Shown: positions 8,210 through 16,125 of the stretch, in pieces | Position numbering within the stretch: position 1 is the stretch's first letter | How the letters are laid out: every line of letters begins with the position of its first letter | Origin: CAZMVY01 sp964617875 | GTDB taxonomy: Bacteria; Planctomycetota; Phycisphaerae; UBA1845; PWPN01 | Assembly (NCBI GenBank): GCA_964617875.1 | Contig: CAZUAI010000014.1 | Span: 20,852-84,851 of the forward strand | DNA: 64,000 nt | Direction: 5' to 3' | The notes under the pieces: model-generated | Told to the model about the DNA's origin: nothing | The model's input: only the letters and a program-made list of their open reading frames with translations | Databases searched by the model: none | Made by a program: the position numbers and the translations under genes

Positions 8210-9631
8210 CTATTCGCACGCCGGCGGGTTATTCGGCCCGTTGAAACATGCCTGGAATGCTGCGAAGTCCTCCAGATCGATGTCGCCGTCATCGGGGTCC
8301 GTGTCGAACCGCGCGCACTCCCACGGCTCCGTGCCGGCGTACGGCCGGTTCGGTCCGTTGAAGCAGGCCCCGAACGCCGAGAAGTCGAGCAGATCGACAT
8401 CGCCGTCGCCGTCCGCGTCCTGCGGGACTCTCAGCGACACCGGCTTGGCAATGCTTCCCGAGTCCTGTGACGCACCGGAAACGAGCCAGGTCATGGGCGT
8501 CCGGTTTTCCACCGTGATCTCGACGAAGACGTCGAAGAAACTCTGCACGAACCTCGGCTCGTCGATCGGGAATATCACCCGGACGCCTTCGCCGGGTTCG
8601 TCGCCGACGATGCCGGAGCCGTCGGTCGACAACTCCAGCCAGACGTCGAAGAACGAATCGACATGGACCACCTCGCCGCGCGACGTGTAGAGCGTCATCC
8701 CCCAGCTGCCCGGCGGGAAGAACGGTCCGTTGCGCGGATCGTACAGGATCCCGGCGGCGTTCAGGTCCACGAAGAACGAGAACCCGGTGATGTTCGCCGG
8801 ATCTTCGAAGAGGTGAAACGGGGGCAGCTCGGGCTGCATGAAGCATGCCAGGCCCATCGGCGACGTGATCGGCGTCGGGATCATGGGCTGCACGACCGAC
8901 ACCTTGGCGTCTTTCTTGTGAAGATCGCCGTGATCGGTGACGAACAGGATGAACTGCTCCTTGGACGGATCAGGCGATGCCTTGATGCGGTCGCCCGCCT
9001 GCTTGATCGCTTCGCGCAAGCCGTTCGCCGAGCCCTTCTTGTCCCAGCCGCCCGTGCCGTTGCCGCCGACGGTTGTTACGTTCGTATTGGGCTCGCCGTT
9101 GAAATTGCCCTTGATCGTGTCGCGCTGCGTGTTGTCGCGGCCCGCCGCGCTGTCCGGCTTTCCGGCATACACCACGACCTCCCGCCCCCGCACCGCGCCG
9201 GTGGACGAGGCCTTTTCCAGCGAAACGCCGCCGGCCGGCTTTCCGCCGCCGGTGGACGGCGTCTCGCCCGTGGCCTTGCCGGCCGTTCCGGCGTCATGAA
9301 CCTTCTGTCCATTGTTGCCGGCTGCGGGCTTGAGTGCCTTCGATGCGTCGTCGTCGTATCCACCGTACTTCGCCTTCTCGCCTTGCGAGGTGGCCGACGT
9401 CACGGCGGTGTTCGGCTTGCCGGCAAACGCCTGGGCGGCGTTGCCGCCGTAGCATTCGGTGAGCACGACGAGCCGGGGCGTGCCCGGCGGCAGAAACTCA
9501 TCCATCCACTTGGCAAGATCCTCCGCCGTAATCGCGGCGCCCTCCGAAGTGCAGAGTGTCCCCACCGTCTGGGTTTGCCCATAAACCGACGCCGTGAACA
9601 GCACGATCCAAAGATAGGCGATTTTCTTCAT
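8210..9631 (-). CDS. Secreted C13/caspase-like protein with tandem dockerin-like C terminus
   Basis: Secreted protein of 473 residues. The signal peptide is residues 1-18; the ATG at 9631 has an AGGAGG site. Residues about 35-110 look like the Cys half of a legumain/caspase-hemoglobinase fold: RLVVLTECYGGN with Cys60, then an AxTSATSQGE-type substrate loop. Residues about 155-240 look like the His half, ending FILFVTDHGDLH with His234. In known C13 and caspase-like peptidases the His half comes first, so the order here is reversed. Residues about 250-400 are beta-rich. The last 70 residues hold two calcium-loop motifs (DADGDGDVDLLDF and DPDDGDIDLEDF), each followed by CFNGPN. Protease activity is inferred; proteolysis of itself or of a surface partner is possible. 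Confidence 0.72.
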   Translation of the reverse strand: MKKIAYLWIVLFTASVYGQTQTVGTLCTSEGAAITAEDLAKWMDEFLPPGTPRLVVLTECYGGNAAQAFAGKPNTAVTSATSQGEKAKYGGYDDDASKALKPAAGNNGQKVHDAGTAGKATGETPSTGGGKPAGGVSLEKASSTGAVRGREVVVYAGKPDSAAGRDNTQRDTIKGNFNGEPNTNVTTVGGNGTGGWDKKGSANGLREAIKQAGDRIKASPDPSKEQFILFVTDHGDLHKKDAKVSVVQPMIPTPITSPMGLACFMQPELPPFHLFEDPANITGFSFFVDLNAAGILYDPRNGPFFPPGSWGMTLYTSRGEVVHVDSFFDVWLELSTDGSGIVGDEPGEGVRVIFPIDEPRFVQSFFDVFVEITVENRTPMTWLVSGASQDSGSIAKPVSLRVPQDADGDGDVDLLDFSAFGACFNGPNRPYAGTEPWECARFDTDPDDGDIDLEDFAAFQACFNGPNNPPACE

Positions 9632-9824
9632 CGTTGCCTCCTGTGAGAAGATGGTCTTGCCGGCTCTTGTGACCGACCGCTTATAGGGCATTCTACAGCA
9701 ACGCCGAAGCCGGAACAAGCTTTTTCTGATTTTTCTTGTCGCCGCGCGGCTCGGCATAGAGCCACAATTCACCATACTGCCAGCGGCACTTGATCAGCTC
9801 TGTCCGTCGGGGCGATGCTTCTTA

Positions 9825-9902
9825 GAGCCCATCCCAAAACCTGTGAGGATGGGCAACTTGTGGCGAAAAGCCGTCTGTGCCGAAGGGTTTCGGGATAGGT
9901 TC
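9825..9902. mobile_element. 78-bp MITE-like element with TTA target duplication
   Basis: Imperfect 17-bp terminal inverted repeats, GAGCCCATCCCAAAACC (9825-9841) and GGTTTCGGGATAGGTTC (9886-9902), matching at 14 of 17 positions. TTA flanks both sides (9822-9824 and 9903-9905), like the 3-bp TNA target duplication of some IS5-family elements. There is no coding capacity. The same terminal sequence, GAGCCTATCCCAAAACC, occurs at 63855-63871, so a larger relative probably exists in this genome. Confidence 0.65.
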
Positions 9903-9922
9903 TTAGCGTGCCACTGCACTGC

Positions 9923-12613
9923 CTACGGGCATGCCGGCACGTTGTTCGGCCCGTTGTAGCAACGCGAAAACAGAAGGAAATCATCGAGGTCCACGTCCCC
10001 GTCGTTGTCGAGGTCCGCCGGATCGCAGCCGGTGGTGGCCGGCGGGTTGTTCGGCCCGTTGAAGCACGTGGTCAAACGCGTGAAGTCGGCCATGTCCACG
10101 TCGCCGTCGGCGTCGAAGTCGCTCATGATCTCGCACTCGTCGGGAACCCCGTTGCCATTGTCGTCATGGCTGCGCGCCGCCAGGCTCTGTCCGCGCAGGA
10201 TCGACACGCTGTCGCTGTCCAGGTTCGCGACGGCGAGGTCGTACGTCGTATCGCCGTCCAGCCGCGCCCCGATCACCGAGACCGGTGCGGTGCCCACGGC
10301 AAACCGGCCCCCTTTTGTGAAGGACGCATGGCCGTCGTTCAGGAGCAGCGAAATATCATGGGACCCGCGATTGGCCGTAACCAGGTCGATCCCGCCCGCG
10401 CCGTCGAAGTTGATCGCTGCAAGCCCCTGTGGATTTGAGCCGGTCAGGAAGGCGGCACGCGGCGCGAACGTGCCGTCGCCGTTGTTCTTCAGCACCGAGA
10501 CGGTCGTCGTGTTCGCGTTGGTCACCGCGATGTCCCGGTCGCCGTCGCCGTCGAGATCGGCCGTGATGATCGCGCGCGGGTCTTTCCCGGCGGGGTAATT
10601 CACCGCAGCGGCAAACGCACCCGTCCCCAGGTTCCGGAGCACCGAGACGGAGTCGTTCGCGCCGTAGTTCGCCACGGCGATGTCGCGATGGCCGTCGCCG
10701 TTGAGGTCGCTGATCACGAGGGCCAGGGGGATGTCCTGCGTGGCGTAGTGGGCGGCCGCCTGGAACGTCCGGTCGCCGTTGTTCTTGAGCACCGACACGT
10801 TGTCGGAAAGGTAGTTCGCCGTCACGATGTCCGGGAAGAGGTCGCTGTTCACATTGCCCGCGGCAATGAAGAACGGGCCGTTGCCGACGCTGCATTTCAC
10901 GGGTGCCGAGAAGACGCCGGCCTTGTACGTGCCGAAGAATATCCACACATCGTCATCGTCGTAGTTGGCCACGACGAGATCCATGTACAGGTCGTTGTCG
11001 AGGTTTGCGACCGTGGCGCAGTACGGGTTGGCGCCGACGGCCAGGTCCGTCCTGCCGGTGAAGACGCCGCTTCCGTTGTTCCACAGGATGGACACCGTAT
11101 CCGCAAAGTGGTTCGCGACCACCAGGTCGCGGTCGCCGTCGCCATTGAGGTCGCCGGAAGCCACGGAGTGGGCCCCATCGCCTGCGGCATACGACACGGC
11201 ACTCGTGAAGCCGAAGCTCGGCAGGACGTCGGCCTCGTCCGGAATGCCGTTGCCGTTGCAGTCGTAGCTTGTGCCGCCGGCAATGTCGCAACTGTCCGGC
11301 ACGCCGTTGTGGTTGTAGTCGGTGCTCGTTCCCGCATTGATGTCGCACTCGTCCGGGATGCCGTTGACGTTACAGTCGCGGCTGTAAGGCGGGATCGTCT
11401 GGTTGATCAGCACCGACACGGTGTCGGCGTAGGCGTTGGCCACGGCAAGGTCCGGAACGGCGTCCGCGTCGAGGTCGGAGGCCGTGACGGAGTTGGCCGA
11501 GACCCCGGTCGCGTAATGGACCGGCGCGGAAAATACCGCACCGCCGTTGTTCCGCAGGACCGAGACGTTATTGTCGTCGATGTTCGCTACGGCGAGGTCC
11601 AGATCGCCGTCCGCATCGAGATCGGCGATAGCCACGCTGACGGGTCCGTCGCCCGCCGTGTACTCAACGGCCGTGCCGAAGGAGCCGGTGCCGCCGTTCT
11701 TCAACACGGATACGCTTGGCGTCTCGCCCATGGCGGGGCCCTGGTTGGCCACGGCGAGGTCCAGGTCCCCGTCGCCGTCAAGGTCGCCCGCCGCCACCGC
11801 CACCGGCTGGTCGCCCACGCTGTAGTACGAGGGCGTCAGGAACGTTCCGGTGCCGTTGTTCCTCGACACCGCGACCTTGTCGTAGTAGCCCGTCGTGACG
11901 ACGGCGTCGAGATCGCCATCGCGATCGACGTCGGCCAGCACCACCGCGTTCGGATAGCCCGAAACCGTGAGGTTTGCGGGGGCACCGAAGCCGCCGCTGC
12001 CGTTGTTCTTGAGGACCGACAGGACGTGCGCCACGCCGCCCTCGCAGACGACGGCGAGATCGGCGTCGCCGTCGCGGTCCACGTCGCCAACCGCCACGCT
12101 CTTCGGGGGGCTCGGCCACGTCGGCGCCTGACCGACGGCGTACGTGCCCCACGCCGCGAACAAACCGCTGCCGTTGTTGCGGAGCGTGGACACGGAGTCG
12201 TCGAGATAGTTCGCCGCGACGATGTCGAGATCGCCGTCACGGTCGAAATCGCCGACCGCCACGTACACGGGGAAATTGCCCACGGCGTATGACACGCCCG
12301 CGGCATACGTCCCGTTGCCGTTGTTTTTCAGCACCGTCACGGTGTCGGAGTCGGCGTTGGCGACCACAAGGTCGATGTCTCCATCGCCGTCGATGTCGCC
12401 GGTCGCGACGCATTTCGGCGCGTCGCCGACGGCGTAGTTGACCGCCGCGGCGAAACCGAACCCGGTCGGCACGAGGTCGAGCGCGTCTTCGACCCCGTTG
12501 ACGTTGCAATCCACGGCGCGGACCGGGCTCGACAACCCACCGGCGACACCCAGCGTCACAAGAACAACGACCACGACCGCCACGTTCGACACGATTCGGA
12601 CTTCGCGCTTCAT
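9923..12613 (-). CDS. Secreted FG-GAP/VCBS repeat protein with dockerin-like C terminus
   Basis: Extracellular or surface protein of 896 residues. The signal peptide is about residues 1-32 (VAVVVVVLVTLGVAGGL core) after an ATG with AAGGAGG upstream. About fourteen VCBS/FG-GAP repeats follow (DLDGDGDLDLAVAN...VSVLKNNG pattern), in two runs predicted to fold as calcium-binding beta-propellers, separated by CNVNGIPDECDI-type repeats at about residues 415-460. The C terminus carries two dockerin-like loops (DFDADGDVDMADF and DLDNDGDVDLDDF), each followed by C-x-NGPN, and ends NGPNNVPACP. No enzymatic domain is seen; adhesion, substrate binding or surface display is likely. Confidence 0.9.
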   Translation of the reverse strand: MKREVRIVSNVAVVVVVLVTLGVAGGLSSPVRAVDCNVNGVEDALDLVPTGFGFAAAVNYAVGDAPKCVATGDIDGDGDIDLVVANADSDTVTVLKNNGNGTYAAGVSYAVGNFPVYVAVGDFDRDGDLDIVAANYLDDSVSTLRNNGSGLFAAWGTYAVGQAPTWPSPPKSVAVGDVDRDGDADLAVVCEGGVAHVLSVLKNNGSGGFGAPANLTVSGYPNAVVLADVDRDGDLDAVVTTGYYDKVAVSRNNGTGTFLTPSYYSVGDQPVAVAAGDLDGDGDLDLAVANQGPAMGETPSVSVLKNGGTGSFGTAVEYTAGDGPVSVAIADLDADGDLDLAVANIDDNNVSVLRNNGGAVFSAPVHYATGVSANSVTASDLDADAVPDLAVANAYADTVSVLINQTIPPYSRDCNVNGIPDECDINAGTSTDYNHNGVPDSCDIAGGTSYDCNGNGIPDEADVLPSFGFTSAVSYAAGDGAHSVASGDLNGDGDRDLVVANHFADTVSILWNNGSGVFTGRTDLAVGANPYCATVANLDNDLYMDLVVANYDDDDVWIFFGTYKAGVFSAPVKCSVGNGPFFIAAGNVNSDLFPDIVTANYLSDNVSVLKNNGDRTFQAAAHYATQDIPLALVISDLNGDGHRDIAVANYGANDSVSVLRNLGTGAFAAAVNYPAGKDPRAIITADLDGDGDRDIAVTNANTTTVSVLKNNGDGTFAPRAAFLTGSNPQGLAAINFDGAGGIDLVTANRGSHDISLLLNDGHASFTKGGRFAVGTAPVSVIGARLDGDTTYDLAVANLDSDSVSILRGQSLAARSHDDNGNGVPDECEIMSDFDADGDVDMADFTRLTTCFNGPNNPPATTGCDPADLDNDGDVDLDDFLLFSRCYNGPNNVPACP

Positions 12614-12773
12614 GATGTGCGCCTCCTTGTGAAATGGGTCACGCGCCGACGTGGCGCGCCCGCTTCAGGCTCCCAACCTTCGTCCGACAGCGAACATGCG
12701 AACGTCGGACACCTGAACCGCCAAGTGACACGTTCAGCCTAGGCGGCGTGCCGTCCCGCGTCAAGCCCCCGGC
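12614..12773. other. Intergenic leader of the VCBS gene
   Basis: This 160-bp stretch holds the Shine-Dalgarno of the VCBS gene (12619-12625 on the minus strand, AAGGAGG) and presumably its promoter. I see no convincing -10/-35 pair and no coding sequence. Confidence 0.4.
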
Positions 12774-12927
12774 GGGGGTGCATGGCCGGTTGTGCGAGGG
12801 GGTGAGGAACCTTTGCCGGACAGGCGGAACACCGTGTTCACGGGAAGTGGACGCCCTGACGCGTTGAGCCCCGGGCAAGAAAGGTTCGTGACCCCCGCCC
12901 TGCGTGCAGGAACGGCCATGCACCCCC
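12774..12927. repeat. 154-bp long palindromic (MITE-like) element
   Basis: Perfect 15-bp terminal inverted repeats: GGGGGTGCATGGCCG at 12774-12788 and its reverse complement at 12913-12927. The arms continue to pair imperfectly inward (GTGAGGAACCTTTGCC opposite GGGCAAGAAAGGTTCGTGAC), and the centre has a perfect GAACACCGTGTTC palindrome. The whole unit could fold into one long hairpin as RNA or DNA. It lies between the divergent VCBS and radical SAM genes and has no protein-coding capacity. Confidence 0.65.
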
Positions 12928-12939
12928 ACGGCGGTCGCC

Positions 12940-12968
12940 TTTCACAAGTGCACGAGAACGGGTATAGT
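12940..12968 (+). promoter_or_regulatory. Possible sigma-70-type promoter before the radical SAM gene
   Basis: A TATAGT -10 box (12963-12968, preceded by GGG) has a weak TTTCAC -35 box 17 bp upstream (12940-12945). It lies about 140 bases before the preferred ATG at 13106. A second -10-like TACAAT is at 13069-13074, so the true start site is unsettled. Confidence 0.35.
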
Positions 12969-13105
12969 GTCTCTCTACCGGGGAGCCCTGCGCGAGCGGG
13001 GCGGCACGCCGGGAGGGAAAACTGGCTCGAGAAACGAGTTTCTTCGTGAAAACTGGCGTTGACGATACTACAATCGCTCCGGGGAAGGGTTGCGGAAAGC
13101 GACCG

Positions 13106-14578
13106 ATGCGGGTCCTGCTGATCTCGGCGGCGACGCCCGACACCTTCTGGAGTTACAAGCACGTTCTGCCGTTCATTTCGCGGAAGGCGTGCTTCCCACC
13201 ACTCGGCCTCCTTACGGTCGCGGCGATGCTCCCGCGGGAGTGGGACTTGCGCCTCGTCGATCTCAACGTAACGCGGCTTTCGGATACGGACATCGCCTGG
13301 GCCGACTATGTCTTCATCTCGGCCATGCTCGTACAGGCCGATTCCGCACGAGAGGCCGTGGCCCGCTGCAACGCGGCCGAGCGACCGGTCATTGCCGGCG
13401 GGCCGCTCTTCACCACGGGCCATGCGAAGTTCCCCGAGGTCGCCCATTTCGTCCTCGGCGAGGCCGAAACCGTGATGCCTTCCGTCGTCGCCGACATGCT
13501 CGCCGGCGATGTCAAACCGTTCTACCACGGCGACGACCGCCCCGACATCACCCGCACGCCCGTGCCGCGTTGGGATCTGATCAACACGAAGCAGTACGCC
13601 CTCATGCCGCTCCAGTTCTCGCGCGGCTGCCCGTTCAACTGCGAGTTCTGTGACATCATCGTCATGAACGGCCGCGTGCCCCGCGTGAAGACCAGCGAAC
13701 AGATGATCCGCGAGCTGGAGAGCCTCGTCGCGACCGGCTGGCGCGACCCTGTCTTCATCGTTGACGACAACTTCATCGGCAACAAGGCGAAGGTCAAGGT
13801 TTTTCTCCGCGATCTGATCGCGTGGGAGGAACGCCGCGGCATCCGCCTCCAGTTCACGACGGAGGCGTCGCTCAACATCGCCGACGATCCCGAACTGCTC
13901 GCCCTGATGGTTCGCGCCGGGTTCAAGAAGCTCTTCGTCGGCATCGAAACGCCGCAGGAGGACAGCCTTCTCGAGTGCGCGAAGGTGCAGAACGCGAAGC
14001 GGGACATGCTCGCCGCCGTCAAGACGATCCAGAAGGCCGGCATGGAGGTGATGGGCGGCTTCATCGTCGGCTTCGACAGCGACCGGCCGAACATCTTCGA
14101 ACGGCAGCTCAAGTTCATCCAGGAGGCCGGCATCGTCACCGCCATGGTCGGCCTGCTCCAGGCGCTGCCCGGCACGCGGCTCTTCTCGAGGCTGCACCGC
14201 GAGGGCCGCATCCTCGACGAGGCCTCCGGCAACAACGTCAACGCCGCCCTGAACTTCGTCCCCAAGCTCGATCGCGACATGCTGGTCGAGGGCTACCGCT
14301 CGCTCGTCAAGCACCTGTACACGCCGAAGGTCTACTATCGCCGCATCCTTACGTTCCTGCGCGAGTACAAGCCGCAGGGGCCGAAGTTCTACCTTTCGTG
14401 GACGGACATCCAGGCCTTCCTCAAATCGCTCTGGATCATCGGCGTCCGCAGCCGCGGCCGGCGCGAGTACTGGAAGTTCTTTACCAAGACCCTTCTGTTC
14501 CACCGCCGTGCATTCCCCGAGGCCATGACGCTGGCGATCCTCGGTCACCACTTCCGCCGCGTCGCATCAGAACTCTGA
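13106..14578 (+). CDS. B12-binding radical SAM protein (DUF4070 type)
   Basis: Class-B-like radical SAM enzyme, 490 residues. An N-terminal cobalamin-binding Rossmann domain (about residues 1-150, with PPLGLLTVAAMLP) precedes the radical SAM barrel with the [4Fe-4S] motif C175-PFN-C179-EF-C182. The C-terminal part has the IVGFDSDRPNIFERQ and LLQALPGTRLFSRL segments typical of the DUF4070 family, which includes hopanoid methylase HpnP and the GDGT-ring enzymes Grs. A role in lipid methylation or C-C bond formation is plausible, but many members are uncharacterised. I prefer ATG 13106 (MRVLLISAATP), which fits the family N terminus, over an upstream GTG at 13046. Confidence 0.85.
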   Translation: MRVLLISAATPDTFWSYKHVLPFISRKACFPPLGLLTVAAMLPREWDLRLVDLNVTRLSDTDIAWADYVFISAMLVQADSAREAVARCNAAERPVIAGGPLFTTGHAKFPEVAHFVLGEAETVMPSVVADMLAGDVKPFYHGDDRPDITRTPVPRWDLINTKQYALMPLQFSRGCPFNCEFCDIIVMNGRVPRVKTSEQMIRELESLVATGWRDPVFIVDDNFIGNKAKVKVFLRDLIAWEERRGIRLQFTTEASLNIADDPELLALMVRAGFKKLFVGIETPQEDSLLECAKVQNAKRDMLAAVKTIQKAGMEVMGGFIVGFDSDRPNIFERQLKFIQEAGIVTAMVGLLQALPGTRLFSRLHREGRILDEASGNNVNAALNFVPKLDRDMLVEGYRSLVKHLYTPKVYYRRILTFLREYKPQGPKFYLSWTDIQAFLKSLWIIGVRSRGRREYWKFFTKTLLFHRRAFPEAMTLAILGHHFRRVASEL

Positions 14579-14693
14579 TCCGTTTCCGCAGACCAGACCT
14601 CATGCGGGAAACGGGTTGTGTCCCCGTCCCTGGCTCCGTTCGGCGGCCGTGACTGCGCCGGGCCGCGCCCTACCACCGGATCGCAGGTTACCC

Positions 14694-14699
14694 TACAAT
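14694..14699 (+). promoter_or_regulatory. -10 box (TACAAT) nine bases before tyrS
   Basis: TACAAT ends nine bases before the tyrS ATG at 14709. If used, transcription would begin at or within a base or two of the start codon, giving a leaderless mRNA. No strong ribosome site is present, which agrees with this. The -35 region is not consensus. Confidence 0.45.
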
Positions 14700-14708
14700 G
14701 GCAGGGCT

Positions 14709-15995
14709 ATGAGCATCGACTTTCTCCAGGATCTCTCGCGGCGCGGGCTTGTGCACCAGATCTCGGCGCCGGGCCTCGCCGACCTGCTGCAGAGCGGCCC
14801 GGCCGTCGCCTACATTGGATTCGACCCGACGGCGGACAGCCTCCACGTCGGAAACCTCGTCCACCTGATCAACCTCATGCGCTTCCAGAAGGCCGGCCAC
14901 AGGCCGATCGGACTCGTGGGCGGCGGGACGGGGCTTATCGGCGATCCGTCGGGCAAGGAGAACGAGCGGGCACTGCTGACGCCGGAGCAGCTCGCGAAGA
15001 ACCTCGCGGGCATCCGCTCGCAGGTCGAGCGGTTCCTCGATCTGGGCGAGGGCAAGGCCTGGCTCGTCAACAACGGCGACTGGCTCTGCGACCTCAAGCT
15101 GGTCGATTTCCTCCGCGACGTCGGCAAGCACTTCTCGGTCAACCAGATGATCGTGCGCGATTCGGTCCGCATGAGGCTCGAGACCAAGGAGTCCGGCCTG
15201 TCGTACACCGAGTTCTCGTACATGCTGCTCCAGTCGTACGACTTCCTCGCGCTCTACGACCGCTTCGGCTGCAGGCTGCAGATGGGCGGCTCGGACCAGT
15301 GGGGCAACATCGTCTCGGGCGCGGACCTCGTGCGGCGGCTTCGCGGCGTCGAGGTCTACGGCCTGACGACGCCCCTCCTGACCCGCTCGGACGGCAAGAA
15401 GTTCGGCAAGTCCGAGGAGGGCAACGTCTGGCTCGACGCGCAGCGGACGAGCCCGTACCAGTTCTACCAGTTCTGGCTCAACAGCGACGACCGCGACGTC
15501 ATCCAGTACCTCAAGACGTTCACACTGCTGCCGCTCGATGCGATCGGCGAGGCGGAGCGCGAACTTGCCGACGCGCCGGAGAAGCGCGCGGCTCAACGGC
15601 TTCTCGCCCGCGAGGTGACGCGGATGGTCCACGGCGATGCGGCCCTGGCCCGCGCCGAGAGGGCGACGGCCGTGCTTTTCGCCAGGGACGCGGACTTCCG
15701 GCAACTCTCCGCGCAAGAGCTTCGCGAGGCGTTCCACGGCGCGCCGTCGAGCCGGCTCGACCCGGCCAGACTCGGCACGCCCGACGCAAGCCTCGTGGCG
15801 GTGCTTGCCGACTCCGGCCTGTATCCGTCCCGCGGCCAGGCCCGCAAAGACGTGCCCGGCGGCGCGGTGTCCGTGAACAACGTGCCCGTCACCGACGTGA
15901 ACAGGGTCCTCACCACCGCGGACCTGCTGGCCGGCGGCTTCGTCATCCTCCGCAAGGGCAAGAAGCACTACCACGTGCTTCAGGCCGCAGAGTAG
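14709..15995 (+). CDS. tyrS: Tyrosyl-tRNA synthetase
   Basis: Class I aminoacyl-tRNA synthetase that charges tRNA-Tyr with tyrosine in the cytoplasm. The 428-residue length is normal for the bacterial enzyme. The Rossmann fold carries the HIGH variant HVGN (His46) after YIGFDPTADSL, the tyrosine-binding region QMGGSDQWGNIVSG, and the KMSKS variant KFGKS at residues 231-235. The last 65 residues are an S4-like RNA-binding domain (SRGQARKDVPGGAVSVN). The ATG at 14709 is chosen because the family N terminus (FLQDLSRRGLVHQ) starts there. It is followed by an unrelated sugar isomerase gene. Confidence 0.96.
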   Translation: MSIDFLQDLSRRGLVHQISAPGLADLLQSGPAVAYIGFDPTADSLHVGNLVHLINLMRFQKAGHRPIGLVGGGTGLIGDPSGKENERALLTPEQLAKNLAGIRSQVERFLDLGEGKAWLVNNGDWLCDLKLVDFLRDVGKHFSVNQMIVRDSVRMRLETKESGLSYTEFSYMLLQSYDFLALYDRFGCRLQMGGSDQWGNIVSGADLVRRLRGVEVYGLTTPLLTRSDGKKFGKSEEGNVWLDAQRTSPYQFYQFWLNSDDRDVIQYLKTFTLLPLDAIGEAERELADAPEKRAAQRLLAREVTRMVHGDAALARAERATAVLFARDADFRQLSAQELREAFHGAPSSRLDPARLGTPDASLVAVLADSGLYPSRGQARKDVPGGAVSVNNVPVTDVNRVLTTADLLAGGFVILRKGKKHYHVLQAAE

Positions 15996-16125
15996 GAACC
16001 GTCCGGGCGGCCATCCGCGTTCGGCCGGTCGGGCCGGCGTTTCCATTTTCGGCGGGCTCCGGCTACGCTGAATCGGCCAACGGGGCAATGGTGCCGGCCA
16101 GGTATATGACAAGGAGCAGGATTCC

